Part shown: positions 38,626 through 51,773 of the stretch, piece after piece
Position numbering within the stretch: position 1 is the stretch's first letter
Layout: each line of letters begins with the position of its first letter
NCBI GenBank assembly: GCA_016946835.1
Contig: JACVTC010000033.1
Span: 352,501-416,500, forward strand
Source of the DNA: Neocallimastix lanati (nom. inval.)
Lineage: Eukaryota > Neocallimastigomycota > Neocallimastigomycetes > Neocallimastigales > Neocallimastigaceae
Reading direction: 5' to 3'
Length of the DNA stretch: 64,000 nt
The notes under the pieces: generated by a model
The model's input: only the letters and a program-made list of their open reading frames with translations
What the model was told of the DNA's origin: nothing
Databases searched by the model: none
Position numbers and translations under genes: made by a program

Positions 38626-41224
38626 ATGAGAATAAAGAATTTAGTTTATTTACCTTTTCTACCAGTAGCTTTATCTAAAGGTAATTAAAAAGAAAAAAAA
38701 AAAAAACAATAAAAAAACTTTTTTTTTTTTATTTTTTTGAAATTATTGAAACTATATTAGATATATAAAAGTAATATAGAATAAATTTAAAAAAATTAAT
38801 AGTAAATTATAAAGAAAGGTTTTAATATTAAAACATATACATATTGAAAATTTTATAAAAATAAATTGAAATAGTTACTTTCAGATTAATTGCCCCAAAG
38901 GGAAAACCTTCTGTTATTGTCAATAATAAATCATATGAAATGGAGGTTCATGAATTTCCTGTTTATAAGGCAACTGTTGATGTTGACGCACCAGTATCAT
39001 ATTCTTATACTATAAATTATGAAGGAACAGATGAAGCAAGTAAGGGTGTTGTACTTGAAAAATTTGAAAGAAAGTTAGAATCTGGTGATCATACTTTAAA
39101 TGAATATTTTGACAGAAAAATAACAACTAAAACTCATCCAGCTCTTCCAAAAGCATTTGAATCTTATCCAAATTATAGTCCATCTAAATTATATGATGGT
39201 ATATATTAATAATATTTAAGAGGTAATATTAGTATATATTTACTAATAAATCATTGTTTTATTAATAATAGATACCCATGTTGCTACGGTTATTATTAAT
39301 GGTGATAAAAATCAATTTAGTGAACTTCATAGAGATCCAACATCAGAATTTAAAGTACGTGGTGTAGAATTTATATATGCAACGTAAGTATTAAATTATT
39401 ATTATTATTATTATTTTTTTTTTAACAAGAAAAAAAAAAAAATAAATTAAAAAAAATTCTATAAACACAATATCGTACCAATGTGTATATATGTTCATAT
39501 ATATTTATATATTCATATGAAATATCTAAATATATATATATATATTTTTTTTTTAAAAAAAAAAATTTACAATAAAATATAGACCATTTAGTGTAAGATC
39601 ATTTAATAATGCAACTGTTAGTATATCTGGTCAATCAGTAAGTAATAATTTCACCAACTATTAGTTAAATTAAAAGAGTGAAAGAATTATAGTTTTATTA
39701 AATTAATGATAAAATATATATATATATATTTTATTATGTTATGTTTAATAGACTCTTTATGCTGCTAAGTTGAGTTATAAAGTTTCAAATTTAAAGAATG
39801 ATAAGAATAAGGAATTATATAAACGTACTGGTATTAAGCTAAGAGCTGAACATATGGATCCATCTTTCTTAAGGTAAATTTAATTTTAAAATTTTCAAAT
39901 GGTATAATATATAATATACATGTTAATATAGCAATGTACAATTAATATTATATAATAATTATAATAATAATTATAATAATAAATAATAAACTTTAATGAA
40001 TTATAAATTAATATTTATATTTATTGCTATTATATTTATATTTATATTAATTGCTATTAATGATCATGAATGTGATTAATATTTGTAATTTATAAATAAA
40101 GAGATAAAATTTATACGGATATGCTAAATTCTCTTGGAGTACCAACTCCACAAAATAAATTTTGCAGAGTTTTTATAAATGGTGATGCCATAGGTTTGTT
40201 CAGTTTATCTGATAACGTTTCTAACAAGAGGTATTTGAGAGAAACTTTAAATAGTGGTACTAAATTTGATATTGAAAATCCAATTTATAAGGCTGATTAT
40301 TTTCCACCAACTGCTATTGGTGATTTAAGTTACGTTGATAATAATCCAGCTAATGAAAAGTATAGTATTTATTATTATAAGGGTGAAAGTATGGATGAAC
40401 TTGGTAATGAAGAACAAAAATATAATAGAAATTTGGAAATGAATAAAGAACATTTAATTCCATTACTTCAACAAATTAGCCAATATCCACAAAATAAGAA
40501 TTTAAATATGGATATTGAAATGTTCCTTAAGTTTATGGCAATGGAATTTATGGGTGGAGCTATTGATAACTTTTGGTCAAGACCAGGAAATTACTATCTT
40601 TTTAAAAATTTGAATTTCAATGATGGTGAATGGCTATTCCTTGATAGTGATTTCCATTATTCATTTGGTATTGGTGGTGAAGGTCTTAATAATTATCTTA
40701 CTTGTAGTATTGATGAATATGCTTCTCTTAATCAAGAAGTAGGTCCAGAAAGACCACTTATTGATAATATCAGAAAGGCAAAAGAAAATGAAGATTACTT
40801 TAAAAATATTTTTATTAGATTAATTAATACAGCTTTTCATGTTGATGCTGTTTTCCCACGTATAGAATCTTTAGCTGAATTAATTAGAGATGATGTTGAA
40901 TGGGATCTTTCTCTTCCAAGAGTAAGTGGTTATACAGGAGCTGAAGATTTTAAATTTACTATAAATGATTTTGACCAACAAATTAAAGATGAAAGTGATA
41001 ATTGTGCCGCTAAAGATAATTTGATTCCATTAAGATGCTGGATCAGAAATAAGGGTAATAATATTGCTAAAGAATTAGGTATTGAATATCCAAAAGCTCC
41101 AGATAGAAGCATGGGTGATGTTGAAACTTTAGTTCAGACTGATTCATCTTCTCATCTTTCTTTTACTTTTTCAATAACTCTAACTCTTATTTGTATATTT
41201 ATTAATATATTTATTAATTATTAA
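38626..41224 (+). CDS. CotH-like secreted kinase-family protein, six exons
   Basis: Exons 38626-38680, 38875-39198, 39272-39383, 39583-39637, 39752-39873 and 40102-41224 join in phase to 596 residues; every junction has GT...AG ends. The start MRIKNLVYLPFLPVALSK is a short signal peptide. Exon 2 begins TTACTTTCAG, the same position and phase as exon 2 of the two other CotH genes here. The core reads KLRAEHMDPSFLR (exon 5), LGVPTPQN, IDNFW near residue 376 and DSDFHYSFG near residue 403, so the acidic motif residues are kept although His-Asp-Ala-Asp becomes Asp-Ser-Asp. The C-terminus is Ser-rich and then strongly hydrophobic (ITLTLICIFINIFINY), suggesting a GPI or tail anchor. It is more diverged than the other two and has four extra introns. 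An open frame starting at 40121 is only the last exon. Confidence 0.92.
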
Positions 41225-41463
41225 ATAATTAAATAATAAGATATCCATTAAAATAATAATAATAATAATAATAAAAGTAAATGATAACCCTTTTAATACG
41301 GAAAAACAAATAATTAACTAAAAAAAAAAAAAAAAAAAAAAAAATAAAAATAAAAGAGAAAAAAAAAATAATGAAAATAATAAAAAAAAGGATAATATAA
41401 CTATTCTAGTAACCTTGAAAATAAATTGAAATAAAATAGTTTAGAAATAATATTTATTTAAAA

Positions 41464-41506
<43 letters not shown>

Positions 41507-41804
41507 ATAATTAAAATAATAAATTATAAATATATAATTTATTAATCAAAATAATAAATTATAAATTTATAATTTATTTATCAAAGTGAAAATAAAGGTT
41601 TTTCGTTTATTATTAGTTATTATTGTTATTTTTTGAATATTCATATTTCTTTACAAGGTTTATAATTAACATTTTAAACGATAATTTTTTTTTTTTTCTT
41701 TTTTTTTTTTTTACATTAATATTTAATAATTTTAAATAAATATATATATTTTTTATGATATATATATATACTTAATATACTTTATATAAAGTATATACAT
41801 ACTA

Positions 41805-41838
<34 letters not shown>

Positions 41839-42810
41839 TTTTAATTATAGTTTTTTATTTTTTATTTTATTTTATTTTTTTTTTTAAATGCAAATTTTTT
41901 ATAAAGTAAAATAATAATATTTATAAGAATTATTTTACTATATAAAAAAAAAAATAACAATTATTATCATATTTTTATTTAATAACACTAATGAAAATAA
42001 AGTAAAATAAAATAAAACAAAACAAAACAAAATAAAATAAAGTAAATTAAAGAAGTAATAAAAATCATTAAAAAAAAAAAAAAAATAAAAATAACTAATG
42101 AAAACTGCATAATTTCTGGTTATTGATAATAATCAAAATATTGTTGTTGTACCTTGAAAGTATATAAAAATTATTGTCACATTATAATTGCTTGGAAATA
42201 AAGATTCTGACATATATTATTTTTTATGATTGGAAATAAATAAAAATTTAAATTAAAATATATTTTTTTCTTTAAATTCTCTCCCAATGATGGAACCTAA
42301 GCTGTATGGTTTCTGAGGGGATTCAGCAATTAGTATAATAATAAAATCTTAATTATTTTTCAATCTTATATGCAATTTCAATCTTTTTATATAAAACATA
42401 ACTGTAGCTTTTTAAATCAATTATTCAATCAAAAGAATTTTTTACACTATACTACTAACAATATTGTTTTTGTTTTTTTCTTATATTTTTTAAATTTTTT
42501 CTATATTTTTTCTATACTTTTTATATATATATATATACTTTTTTATCGTTATATATGTTATTTTATATCTCTATATTAATTTTTTACTTTAGGTTTTTTT
42601 AATTTTCATATCCTTTTACAATATTTTAACATATAAAAAAAAAAAAAAAAAAAATAAATTAAATTTACTATTTTACATTATTTTATTGAATAAATAATTT
42701 TTCCACTAACATTGTTTTTTAAATATATCTTAGGAAATACAATTCATGTGAAACTATTAACTCTTATATTCAGTAAACTTAAATGTTAAATATTTTATAT
42801 ATAATTCTTT
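41225..42810. other. Intergenic between CotH gene and LINE
   Basis: Mostly A/T runs and AT dinucleotides. A mixed-composition patch at 42275-42330 (CCAATGATGGAACC ... TTCTGAGGGGATTC) is unlike its flanks and unidentified. Confidence 0.65.
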
Positions 42811-45800
42811 GGTATTCAATCCTTATAATCAATTCATTTTAAATAGAAATTAAGTCAGTTCTTTTCTCAACTAACTCTAAACATGGATGCTTCTAGTTCT
42901 GTTAACACTACTCCCTTCCATCGTGGTTTCTACTGCTTCGGAAATCATATGAATAATTATAGCCTTATTTTCATTCATGACCTTAATTCTTGGTCCCCTA
43001 GAAAACTAATGGCACAAGTTATTAGTAAGATCCCTTACTACAATGAAATTATTCCATATGTTAAAAAACTTTTTTCTCCAAGGTATGGCTCATACTTCAT
43101 TATTAGGGTTAATAAATACAAAAATGATCTCATCTTTTTCTATGTTTTAAATTTCTTAAGAGATGAAATTCCTGAAACAGCTAAAATTACCTGGTCCTTG
43201 TGTAATAAACTGAATCAAATGAACAAGTCGAGGAAATCTAAAAACATTGATGTTGAACTTAATCCTATGGCAAAAGATTTTTTCTCTAGCCATCTAAATT
43301 CAAATTCTTCTTTCTTTAATCTCTGTGTTAGTTGGAATATTAACGGTTGGAATACTGAAAAGCGAGATAGTATTTTGTATCTCAACTCTACTTTTAAACC
43401 TATATGTATCTGTCTACAAGAAACTGGAAAAAGTAAATATCTACCAAAAGATGTTTCATCACCTTTAATTCCATATTACAACTCAGTTTTCCTTAAAGCT
43501 AATCCTAAAACCCCTGGTATGAGAGGACTCTTTATTGGTGTTCATTCTTCGTGCTCTTTCTTCCAAGAACCGTTTTTATACAAATATATCATTTCAGTTA
43601 ATATTACTTCTTTTTGGAATCAAAAATGTACTATTGGTAATATCTACTTCCCTCAAAGCAAATGGAAGGAAGCAAGACTAGTTGCTTTTGATGAACTCTC
43701 TCAATGGTTACGTTTTCACAATAGAAAAAATGTTCCGGCTGTCCTAGTTGGTGACTTTAACATGTCATTAAAGAAGATCAAAACATACATTTCAAATAAT
43801 TTTCCTAATTGGTATATTGCTCCTTTATATGGTAATCAATTTACATATGCTAAAGGTACTAGATCATCTTGCATTGATCATGTCATCTATAATGAGGCTT
43901 TGGCATCCCATATTAATAAAACCTCGGTTTGTACTTCGTTTTATGGTATTTCTGATCATAAACCTATTTTACTTTCTTGCAACAAAGTTCTCTCCGATGG
44001 TTTTATAAGGCCTACTAAAGTTTCTAAATGGTCAACTCATATTTGTAAAACAAAAAATTCAGATATTTTATCACATAATTATTTTTCAATCCTAGAAAAT
44101 GACCTTGATTCTCATTTCAATTCGCTTACGGCTGATGAAATGGTAGAAAAATTTATCAATACAGCAAATAATATCGGGAAAGATATTAAGGCTTTTATTC
44201 CAACAAATTTAAAGGGCTCTGCTTTTCATTGTCCTTATTACATTAAAAAACTATCTCATGAAAAACATATTGCATTTCGGAATATTAAGCCTTACTTTAA
44301 TTGTGAAAATGTTGATAATTACCTTGAACAATTTAATAAATATGAAAAACTTTGCAAATTAATCAAGAAAACTAAGAGTAAATTTCGTTCTGCTAGATTT
44401 AAGGCTAATATAGTAAAAATAGGTAATTATTTTTTGAATAAAGATTTCAAAAATGGTTGGAGATGTTTAAAGAAAATGGCTAAACCATCATATTCATCTA
44501 CCTCCCTTACTTGCATTAAATCTAAGTTTGGTCAAGATATTATCTCTCCTTCAAAGCAATTAGATAGATGGGCTGAATATTATAAAGATCTTGCTTCGGA
44601 TCCCTCAGGTCACAGCCTTAATCGTAATTACTGGAATCATGCTTTAAGGAATATTAGTCTTATATCCACTACCTGGAATATAAATGGTCCTATTACGATT
44701 GAAGATATTAAAAAAACTATTTCATCGATGAAAAATAACAAAGCACCCGGCCCCGATGGTATTCCGATTGAATTCTACAAAGCTCTTTTTTGTAACGAAG
44801 AATTACTAGAATCACATCCTGCTGCTGGAAAGTGTCTAAAATTGATATTTAATAAAATATGGAATGGGTCATTTCCTAAAAAATGGAACTCAGCTTCTAT
44901 TGTATCAATTCCTAAGAAGGGTGACCTATCAGATTGTAGTAATTATCGAGGTATTTCTCTCATTAACGTTGGACTAAAAATCATTTCAAAAATTATAACA
45001 GATAGAATATCTACTTACGCACTCTCACACAATTTCATTAGACCTGAACAATTTGGATTTCGCAACCGCGAAGAATGCATTAGTTTATTCATTTCCGTTA
45101 GAGAAATTTGTCAAAGAAGAAAATTCCAAGGAAAATTCACATATTTAGCTTTTTTAGATCTTAAAAAAGCTTATGATTCAGTTCCTATTTTTAACATTCT
45201 TACTAAATTATATCACTATGGAGTACGCGGTAAATGTTTTGATTTTCTTTGTAATTTATATACTTCATCTAAAGCACGTGCTCGATTTGCTTCAATGTTA
45301 TCAAATGAATTTCCTATTAAAAGAGGTGTTCGTCAAGGTTGTCCTTTATCTCCAATCTTATTCAATTTATTCATCAATGATATACTAAATGACTGTGAAA
45401 AGTATGGTGTTAATGTTGGAAGAAAAAAGTGTTGTGGTGGACTCTTTGCTGATGATGTTGTTCTCATTGCTCCAAGTGCAAAAAATTTAGAAAAATTATT
45501 AAAAAAGGTACATAAATGGGCTAATTTAAATGAAATGACTTTTGGTATTGAAAAGTGTGCAACTATGGTTATAAAACCAATGAACTTCCAACCTCCTCCA
45601 AACTATAGTGATCCAACCTTCTATTTAGGAAAGAATGATATTCCTAAAGTTTCTAGTTATGTCTATCTTGATATTCCTTTTTCAGATGATCTCCTACTAG
45701 AACACATTATATCTCACATGCATTTTAAAGTTAGAAAATCCCTTCTTTCATTTACACGTTTCTTTTCAAATAAACTTATTCCTATTGTATACAAGAAAAA

Positions 45801-47201
45801 AGTTCTTCAATCCTTTGTTATTAGTAAAGTAATTTATTATTCTCCTTTACTTGGTTCAAACAAATCTAGAACGGCTAGAATTCAAACATTAATTAATACT
45901 GGTCTATTTTGGTGTATCGGTTCCTTCTCTAAAAATGGTAAAACAAATACAGAAAACAATGACTATATTAGACATAATTCAACAATGAGTACTTATGCTT
46001 TATCTCGAGATCTAAGCATCCCTCCTATTGCTGGTATCTGCGCAGCCTTACAGATTAAATCATTTGCAAAATGGAGTAAATCAAACTGTATCATAAAGGA
46101 TCTTATTAAATCTATTCCCAAAATGCCTTATTATTCCTGGACTAAAGAATCTAGAACACTATATAAAAAAATCAAAAAATATAAATGTGTAAAATATGAC
46201 GATATTATAGAACGTTACTGGAAATCAGTTTCCAGATTTCAAGGTATTAAAGGTCAAAACTACGATAGTAACAAGTTCTCAAACAATAAAGCTATAATAA
46301 TGCTTAGCTTAAAATATCCCCAATTCAACTTAGGATTTTCGTGGATTATACGTTTACGCTGTGGTTATAAATACAATACTACTATTGCTATTAGAATGGG
46401 TAGAGTTTCAGAAGATTGTCCAAAGTCCTGCCCATGTTGTGGTGAAGGTAATCAATCTTTTGAACATTGGATTTTTAAATGCGATGCTCTTGCATCTTTT
46501 AGATGGAATTCTTTAAATTTCATCGATGATCTCTATGTTTTATTCCTTAGGAAGATTAGAGCGTTTAATCCTCTTTCTTCCTATGACTCTATTTCTGATT
46601 TTGAAGATTATATCAATCATTATATATACTTGTTCCTTCTTGGTGGGACTTTAGTTTTAAATGAACTACATTTCGATAGTGGGGAACAGAGACATTTAAA
46701 TGAACTACTTTTCAAAGGTTCATCTGAGTCACCTGTTCCAAAAATTGTGGGCTTGGCGGAATTCTTAACAAATGCAATACCTATCATAAGTAGTTCGTTT
46801 GAGCTATTATTTGATAGGTATTGCAAAATATCAAACTTAACCAAGAGCGTCGACGTCGTACTGATAAGGCATAATGAAAATACAGGATTATCATCTATTA
46901 CTACGAAGGGTGATTCTCGCCCTAGTAGCTCAATAAATGATGAATCCGGGGAGAGTTTAGTGGACACCACACTATCTATTTTAAGGATGTTACTTCTAAA
47001 TTTTATTTCTTTTTTATTTGATAGGAAGGGTAAAATTCCCGCATAGTACAACTTGCCGAAATACATAGTATTTTCGAGCTTTTTTATTTTTTATTTTTTA
47101 TTTTTTAATTTTTTATTTTTAATTTCTAATGTACTTTTCACCTACATGTATTTTTTAAAATAAAATTTAATAAAGTTTTTGGAAGTGTATTCTCTTCCCT
47201 G

Positions 47202-47260
<59 letters not shown>
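42811..47260 (+). mobile_element. Near-full-length LINE (non-LTR retrotransposon)
   Basis: A single long ORF (42883-47046) is followed by about 158 bp of 3' UTR and a 56-bp poly-A tail (47205-47260). A possible target-site duplication ATTCTTT occurs just before 42811 and just after the tail (47261-47267, with its A taken from the tail), which would leave a 72-bp 5' UTR. The short, AT-rich repeat makes the 5' boundary uncertain. A truncated relative lies at 17.1-17.9 kb. Confidence 0.85.
42883..47046 (+). CDS. LINE ORF: AP-type endonuclease, reverse transcriptase, CCHC knuckle
   Basis: 1,387 residues. An N-terminal 145 residues is of unassigned fold. The apurinic-type endonuclease spans about 148-360: SWNINGW, CLQETGK, VGDFNM, CIDHVIY and SDHKPILLS, the expected E, D, N and SDH signature. 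RT spans about 615-900: NNKAPGPDG, FLDLKKAYDSVP, RQGCPLSP and FADD near 855 (FADD in place of the commoner YADD). A C-x2-C-x8-H-x4-C knuckle (CCGEGNQSFEHWIFKC with a preceding Cys-Pro) lies near 1182-1200. There is no separate ORF1. The protein nicks target DNA and primes cDNA from the nick. No stop or frameshift is seen, so it may be active. Exact clade not assigned. Confidence 0.95.
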   Translation: MDASSSVNTTPFHRGFYCFGNHMNNYSLIFIHDLNSWSPRKLMAQVISKIPYYNEIIPYVKKLFSPRYGSYFIIRVNKYKNDLIFFYVLNFLRDEIPETAKITWSLCNKLNQMNKSRKSKNIDVELNPMAKDFFSSHLNSNSSFFNLCVSWNINGWNTEKRDSILYLNSTFKPICICLQETGKSKYLPKDVSSPLIPYYNSVFLKANPKTPGMRGLFIGVHSSCSFFQEPFLYKYIISVNITSFWNQKCTIGNIYFPQSKWKEARLVAFDELSQWLRFHNRKNVPAVLVGDFNMSLKKIKTYISNNFPNWYIAPLYGNQFTYAKGTRSSCIDHVIYNEALASHINKTSVCTSFYGISDHKPILLSCNKVLSDGFIRPTKVSKWSTHICKTKNSDILSHNYFSILENDLDSHFNSLTADEMVEKFINTANNIGKDIKAFIPTNLKGSAFHCPYYIKKLSHEKHIAFRNIKPYFNCENVDNYLEQFNKYEKLCKLIKKTKSKFRSARFKANIVKIGNYFLNKDFKNGWRCLKKMAKPSYSSTSLTCIKSKFGQDIISPSKQLDRWAEYYKDLASDPSGHSLNRNYWNHALRNISLISTTWNINGPITIEDIKKTISSMKNNKAPGPDGIPIEFYKALFCNEELLESHPAAGKCLKLIFNKIWNGSFPKKWNSASIVSIPKKGDLSDCSNYRGISLINVGLKIISKIITDRISTYALSHNFIRPEQFGFRNREECISLFISVREICQRRKFQGKFTYLAFLDLKKAYDSVPIFNILTKLYHYGVRGKCFDFLCNLYTSSKARARFASMLSNEFPIKRGVRQGCPLSPILFNLFINDILNDCEKYGVNVGRKKCCGGLFADDVVLIAPSAKNLEKLLKKVHKWANLNEMTFGIEKCATMVIKPMNFQPPPNYSDPTFYLGKNDIPKVSSYVYLDIPFSDDLLLEHIISHMHFKVRKSLLSFTRFFSNKLIPIVYKKKVLQSFVISKVIYYSPLLGSNKSRTARIQTLINTGLFWCIGSFSKNGKTNTENNDYIRHNSTMSTYALSRDLSIPPIAGICAALQIKSFAKWSKSNCIIKDLIKSIPKMPYYSWTKESRTLYKKIKKYKCVKYDDIIERYWKSVSRFQGIKGQNYDSNKFSNNKAIIMLSLKYPQFNLGFSWIIRLRCGYKYNTTIAIRMGRVSEDCPKSCPCCGEGNQSFEHWIFKCDALASFRWNSLNFIDDLYVLFLRKIRAFNPLSSYDSISDFEDYINHYIYLFLLGGTLVLNELHFDSGEQRHLNELLFKGSSESPVPKIVGLAEFLTNAIPIISSSFELLFDRYCKISNLTKSVDVVLIRHNENTGLSSITTKGDSRPSSSINDESGESLVDTTLSILRMLLLNFISFLFDRKGKIPA

Positions 47261-47263
<3 letters not shown>

Positions 47264-47450
47264 CTTTAAATTCTCGTTGTATTAACATTTCATTATAAAA
47301 TTTATTGTATTAACTTTATTGTATTTGACACAACCCATAATTAATATATAATCTCATAGTATTTTTTTTTTTTCTTAAATCTTAATAAGGTTATTACCAT
47401 TTTACAAAATTTTAGTTATTAATATATAATTAGTAAGGTAATTACCATAT

Positions 47451-48038
47451 AAAATCTTAATAAATTAATTCTTAAATCTGCTTCTCTCTATAAGATTAAG
47501 AATTCTCAGATTAGACTAGTCGTACAAAATGAACTCCGGATTTTTACTTAAAGATGAAGAAGAACGTCTCAACAAAATAAATTTTCAATGTCTGATAGAA
47601 GAAAATTTACAACAAAATTCAAATCTGAAAAAACTCTACTGCTTTATTGAATCAAAAAACTACATAACCAATTTCAAATCATTCCGAAAAGCACTACTGG
47701 TGACAATCTCGTTAAAACAACTGAATGATCTATAGAAGCCAAGGAAGCTCTTGCTAATTCTATCATCCTGAACAATATCAAATGTTAGCTACCCACAAAA
47801 AGATTAAAAAAAAAAAAAGGATGCAAATGTTCATTCGAGCTTATGGAAAAAAATTAAAGAAGAAAATTCGACAAAAAGGAAATCCACAGATGTCAGATAC
47901 TGGTTACATCAAATGTGCTTGTTAAAACCGAAGAAACTTAAAGACAATATATTAATGGCTGTTATGAATAAAATCAAAGAAATCTTTAAAATTTTTAAAT
48001 GACAAAAAGCTATAAACTTGATTATTGTAAAAGAAAAT

Positions 48039-48072
<34 letters not shown>

Positions 48073-48411
48073 ATTGAACATACATGTCCCAATATAATTA
48101 AATAAAAATTAAATCTTGACGGAGAAGAAAAAAAAAAAAAAAAAAAAAAAAACCCGAAGATTTTATGGAATACAAAAAAAAAAAAAAAAGAAATTACAAT
48201 TATAATGACTATCTCATCGATAGGCCGAAAATGAAATATTATTTATGAAAACTTTAAAAACTATAATCTAAAATAGAAATGACTATAATGAGAAATCAAA
48301 AATACTGTTATATATATATTTTTGCAAAATACCTGGACATACAACTGAAGAATGAATGCTTTAATAGAAAGACAAATACTGATATTGAACATAAAAAAAA
48401 AAAAACTAATA

Positions 48412-48445
<34 letters not shown>

Positions 48446-49838
48446 ATCGTAGAAACAACAAGAAAAAATTAAAATATAATTAAGGAAGGAAAAAGATATG
48501 TAAGCAATGTCGAATACAAGGAAAAAATAAGAAAACGAAAGATCGTCTATCGATGAAGTTAGGAGTATTATTGAAAAGGATTTAAACAACATTGAAACAA
48601 TTAATGACAAGGAATCTCCTGAAGAAGATAGAAAATGATACTAACGCAAAATACAGAAACACCATGTAATAATAGTTCATCATATATTCAAGAAGATGAT
48701 AAAACACAAGGTAATCGAGATAATGAAGATACTGTAATCTTGATCTATGATATTGAATGCTCTGAACATATTACTCATAACAAGGATATACTTACCAACT
48801 TTAGAAACGAAAAAGTTGAAATAAGATGTGCCAACAACACCAAATGTAGTTTTAATGGCATTGGTACTTTTGAAGGAACTATTAATGGAAAAATATATTT
48901 AACTTAATAATATATTAATTATTCCAAAATATATTAACAAGAATCTATTCAGTGGAATAAAATTAACAAGATCTGGATATGTTAAGTGAATATTATATTA
49001 TTCAAGCAAAAATAATACAACTTCACTCCTCTTAAGATATGGTAATAATAAGAAAAAACAAAAAAGAATGCTATAGGAAAATTTACTTCAGATGTACTTA
49101 ATATTGTAAGAATTTCCATTAATATTAATTAATTGACAAATTGACATCATCAATATACAAAAAAAAAGAAAAGTTAACAAACTGTAGAAAGCGCATCTGA
49201 CATTAAAGGCTTGGATATTTCTACCAATGAAGACTACCGAAAGTATTTATATCTAGATAATATTAAAGAAGCCGAATGTTTAAACAGTAAAGTTTCAAAA
49301 TTAAAGAGAAAACTTCATAACGGAAACCCTCTAAGGGTATCAAGAATTCTCGAAATCATTCATTCAGATGTAATGGGACCTATTAACAAATCTGTTACTG
49401 GTAAAAATTATATTCTCACTTTCTTAGACGAATATTTGTAGAAAATCCTTGGATCTATCTAATTGAAAAGAAATCTGAATGTCTCAAGACTAGTTATTCA
49501 ATTTTTTTTTTTTTAGCTTCATTAAAACACAATTCAATCACAAGATTAAATGCTATAAAAACTAATAATGGAAAGGAGTTCAAGAATAAAAAAAAAAAAA
49601 AAAAAAAAATAGAATATTATTGCAAAAAGTACGGAATTAATAGGATTTACTCTCCACCATATAATCCTTAAAACAATGGTATGGCTGAAAGGTTAAACTA
49701 TATAATTACAAATTGTACAAAGACCATATTATATTGGAGCAAACTAGGGGCCAAATTCTGGGGTTTTGAAGTGATATCTGCAAATTCCTTATATAACATA
49801 AATCCTCATAAAGGAATTTCCAATCTAATTCCAAACGA

Positions 49839-49877
<39 letters not shown>

Positions 49878-51737
49878 CAACAAAACAGTTGATTTGAAAT
49901 ATATCAGAACTTTTAGGTGCGTCGCATATTATAAGAACTTCTCCCAAAACAAGAACAAACTGGAATCAAATGCGAAAAAAGGTATATTCATAGGAATTAA
50001 CTTTGAATCTCACTGTTATACAATCATGGTTTATTATGATCACAGCATACACTCAGTAAGAGAAGCAGTTTTTTGACGAACATCAACCAGCATATATCAC
50101 AATCAAGGATAATAATATCAACACTGAATTAGAACATTATCTCCAAATACAAAAATATTAAAAACTAATGACACATACAACAATCAAACTACCGAACATA
50201 CTAGTATAAATAAGAGGATCAAGAAATTATTGATCTAAATGATTCTTAAAATGATCATTCCAATAACATTACAGAAGAAGATAATTACGACAATATGAAT
50301 GATGAATCTTTTAACAATTTACAAGATAATATAGAAGATATAATCCACGACTTTTATTCATTCAAGCTATTTCAAGAAAATAATTTTAGTATCTACCAAA
50401 ACAACCTCAATAGGAGACATAGTTTCGATTCTTGTTATCAATTCCAACCTAAATATAATGAAGATAACTCACTTAATCCATCCATTAAAAGAAAAACCAA
50501 TGAAGAAATACACATAACAAATAAGAAACCCAATAATGCTCAATATATATTTAATTAATCAACTAAAAAAAAAAAAAAAAAAAAGAACATGATTAACTAA
50601 GCAATATCGATTTTATCAACATAAACTCTGACAATTTGAAAAAATAAAGACCAGATGTATTACATCATAAACCATCTCCCTGTGAAAAGATCAGGATCTC
50701 CATTCACCAACGAAAAAACAAAGAAACATGATCCTGAAAATTTATACAAAGAAATCTCAAATATTAAACTCGATACTCTACTTACATTCAATGATGCAAC
50801 AAAAGGAAAAGGACAAATAACAATGGCTAGAGGCCATTAACCGTGAATTAGAAAACCTCTATACTAATAATATCATGACCTTTGTAATAAAAAAAAAACC
50901 TTCCCTTGGACGTAAAAGGCTACCTATCTTAATGTAAGCTTGGATAAAGAAATTTTTATAACCATCCCATCTGGAGATAGAAACTACAAGAAAGGATATT
51001 GGAGACTTAATTAGGCCTTCTATGAACGGACTCAAACTATCCGGTAGAAGATGGAATGAAACTATCACAGAACGCCTAAAAGAAAACGATTTTACCTATC
51101 TTATTTCCGAACCATGCATCTTCAAAAAGGTAAAGAACGATAAAATATCATATAGCATCGGACTTTATGTTGACGATATGATTATTACAGGTAAAGATTA
51201 CGACATAAAAAGAAACCATAAGAATTATTAAAAATAAATATAAAGTTTTAAAATGAAACCCAATTGATTATATCTTAGGAAACATTGTACAACAAATAAG
51301 AAATTTAACTATTCATATATCCCAATAGGCGTTCATAGAAAATTTATTAACAAAACTTACCATATCTTACACAAGAAAAGCTATAACTCCAATGTACTGG
51401 AGATACACAAAATGAAAAACAATACACTATTTGATATAGAACAATATATAAAAGAGAGCGTTGGTCTCATTAATCTATCTGATTAAATGTACACGTCCGG
51501 ATATCTCATTTGCCGTTGGAAAGGCCACAAGAAATGCAGAAGAACCAAACTGTTACTGAGTGGTAACAAATATATTCAGGTATTTAAACACTATTAAAAA
51601 AATTATAAAAATAACTTGTAACGGAATAGGAAAAATCATTGCCTTCACGGACTCTGATTTAGGAGGAGATACAAAAGATAAAAAGTCTTCTTAAGGACAA
51701 ATTATTCTTATGGGACAAAGTTCAATATGTTGGAATT

Positions 51738-51773
<36 letters not shown>

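Noticed and set aside
40930-41112. Minus-strand frame over the CotH gene
   Set aside because: Antisense shadow of the last CotH exon.
42280-42335. ATGATGG ... CTGAGG, resembling box C and box D of a snoRNA
   Set aside because: The boxes are only about 37 nt apart, the C box is imperfect and there is no terminal stem.
48261-48610. Two minus-strand frames with Phe runs
   Set aside because: Antisense to the decayed copia element and carried by an A-run.
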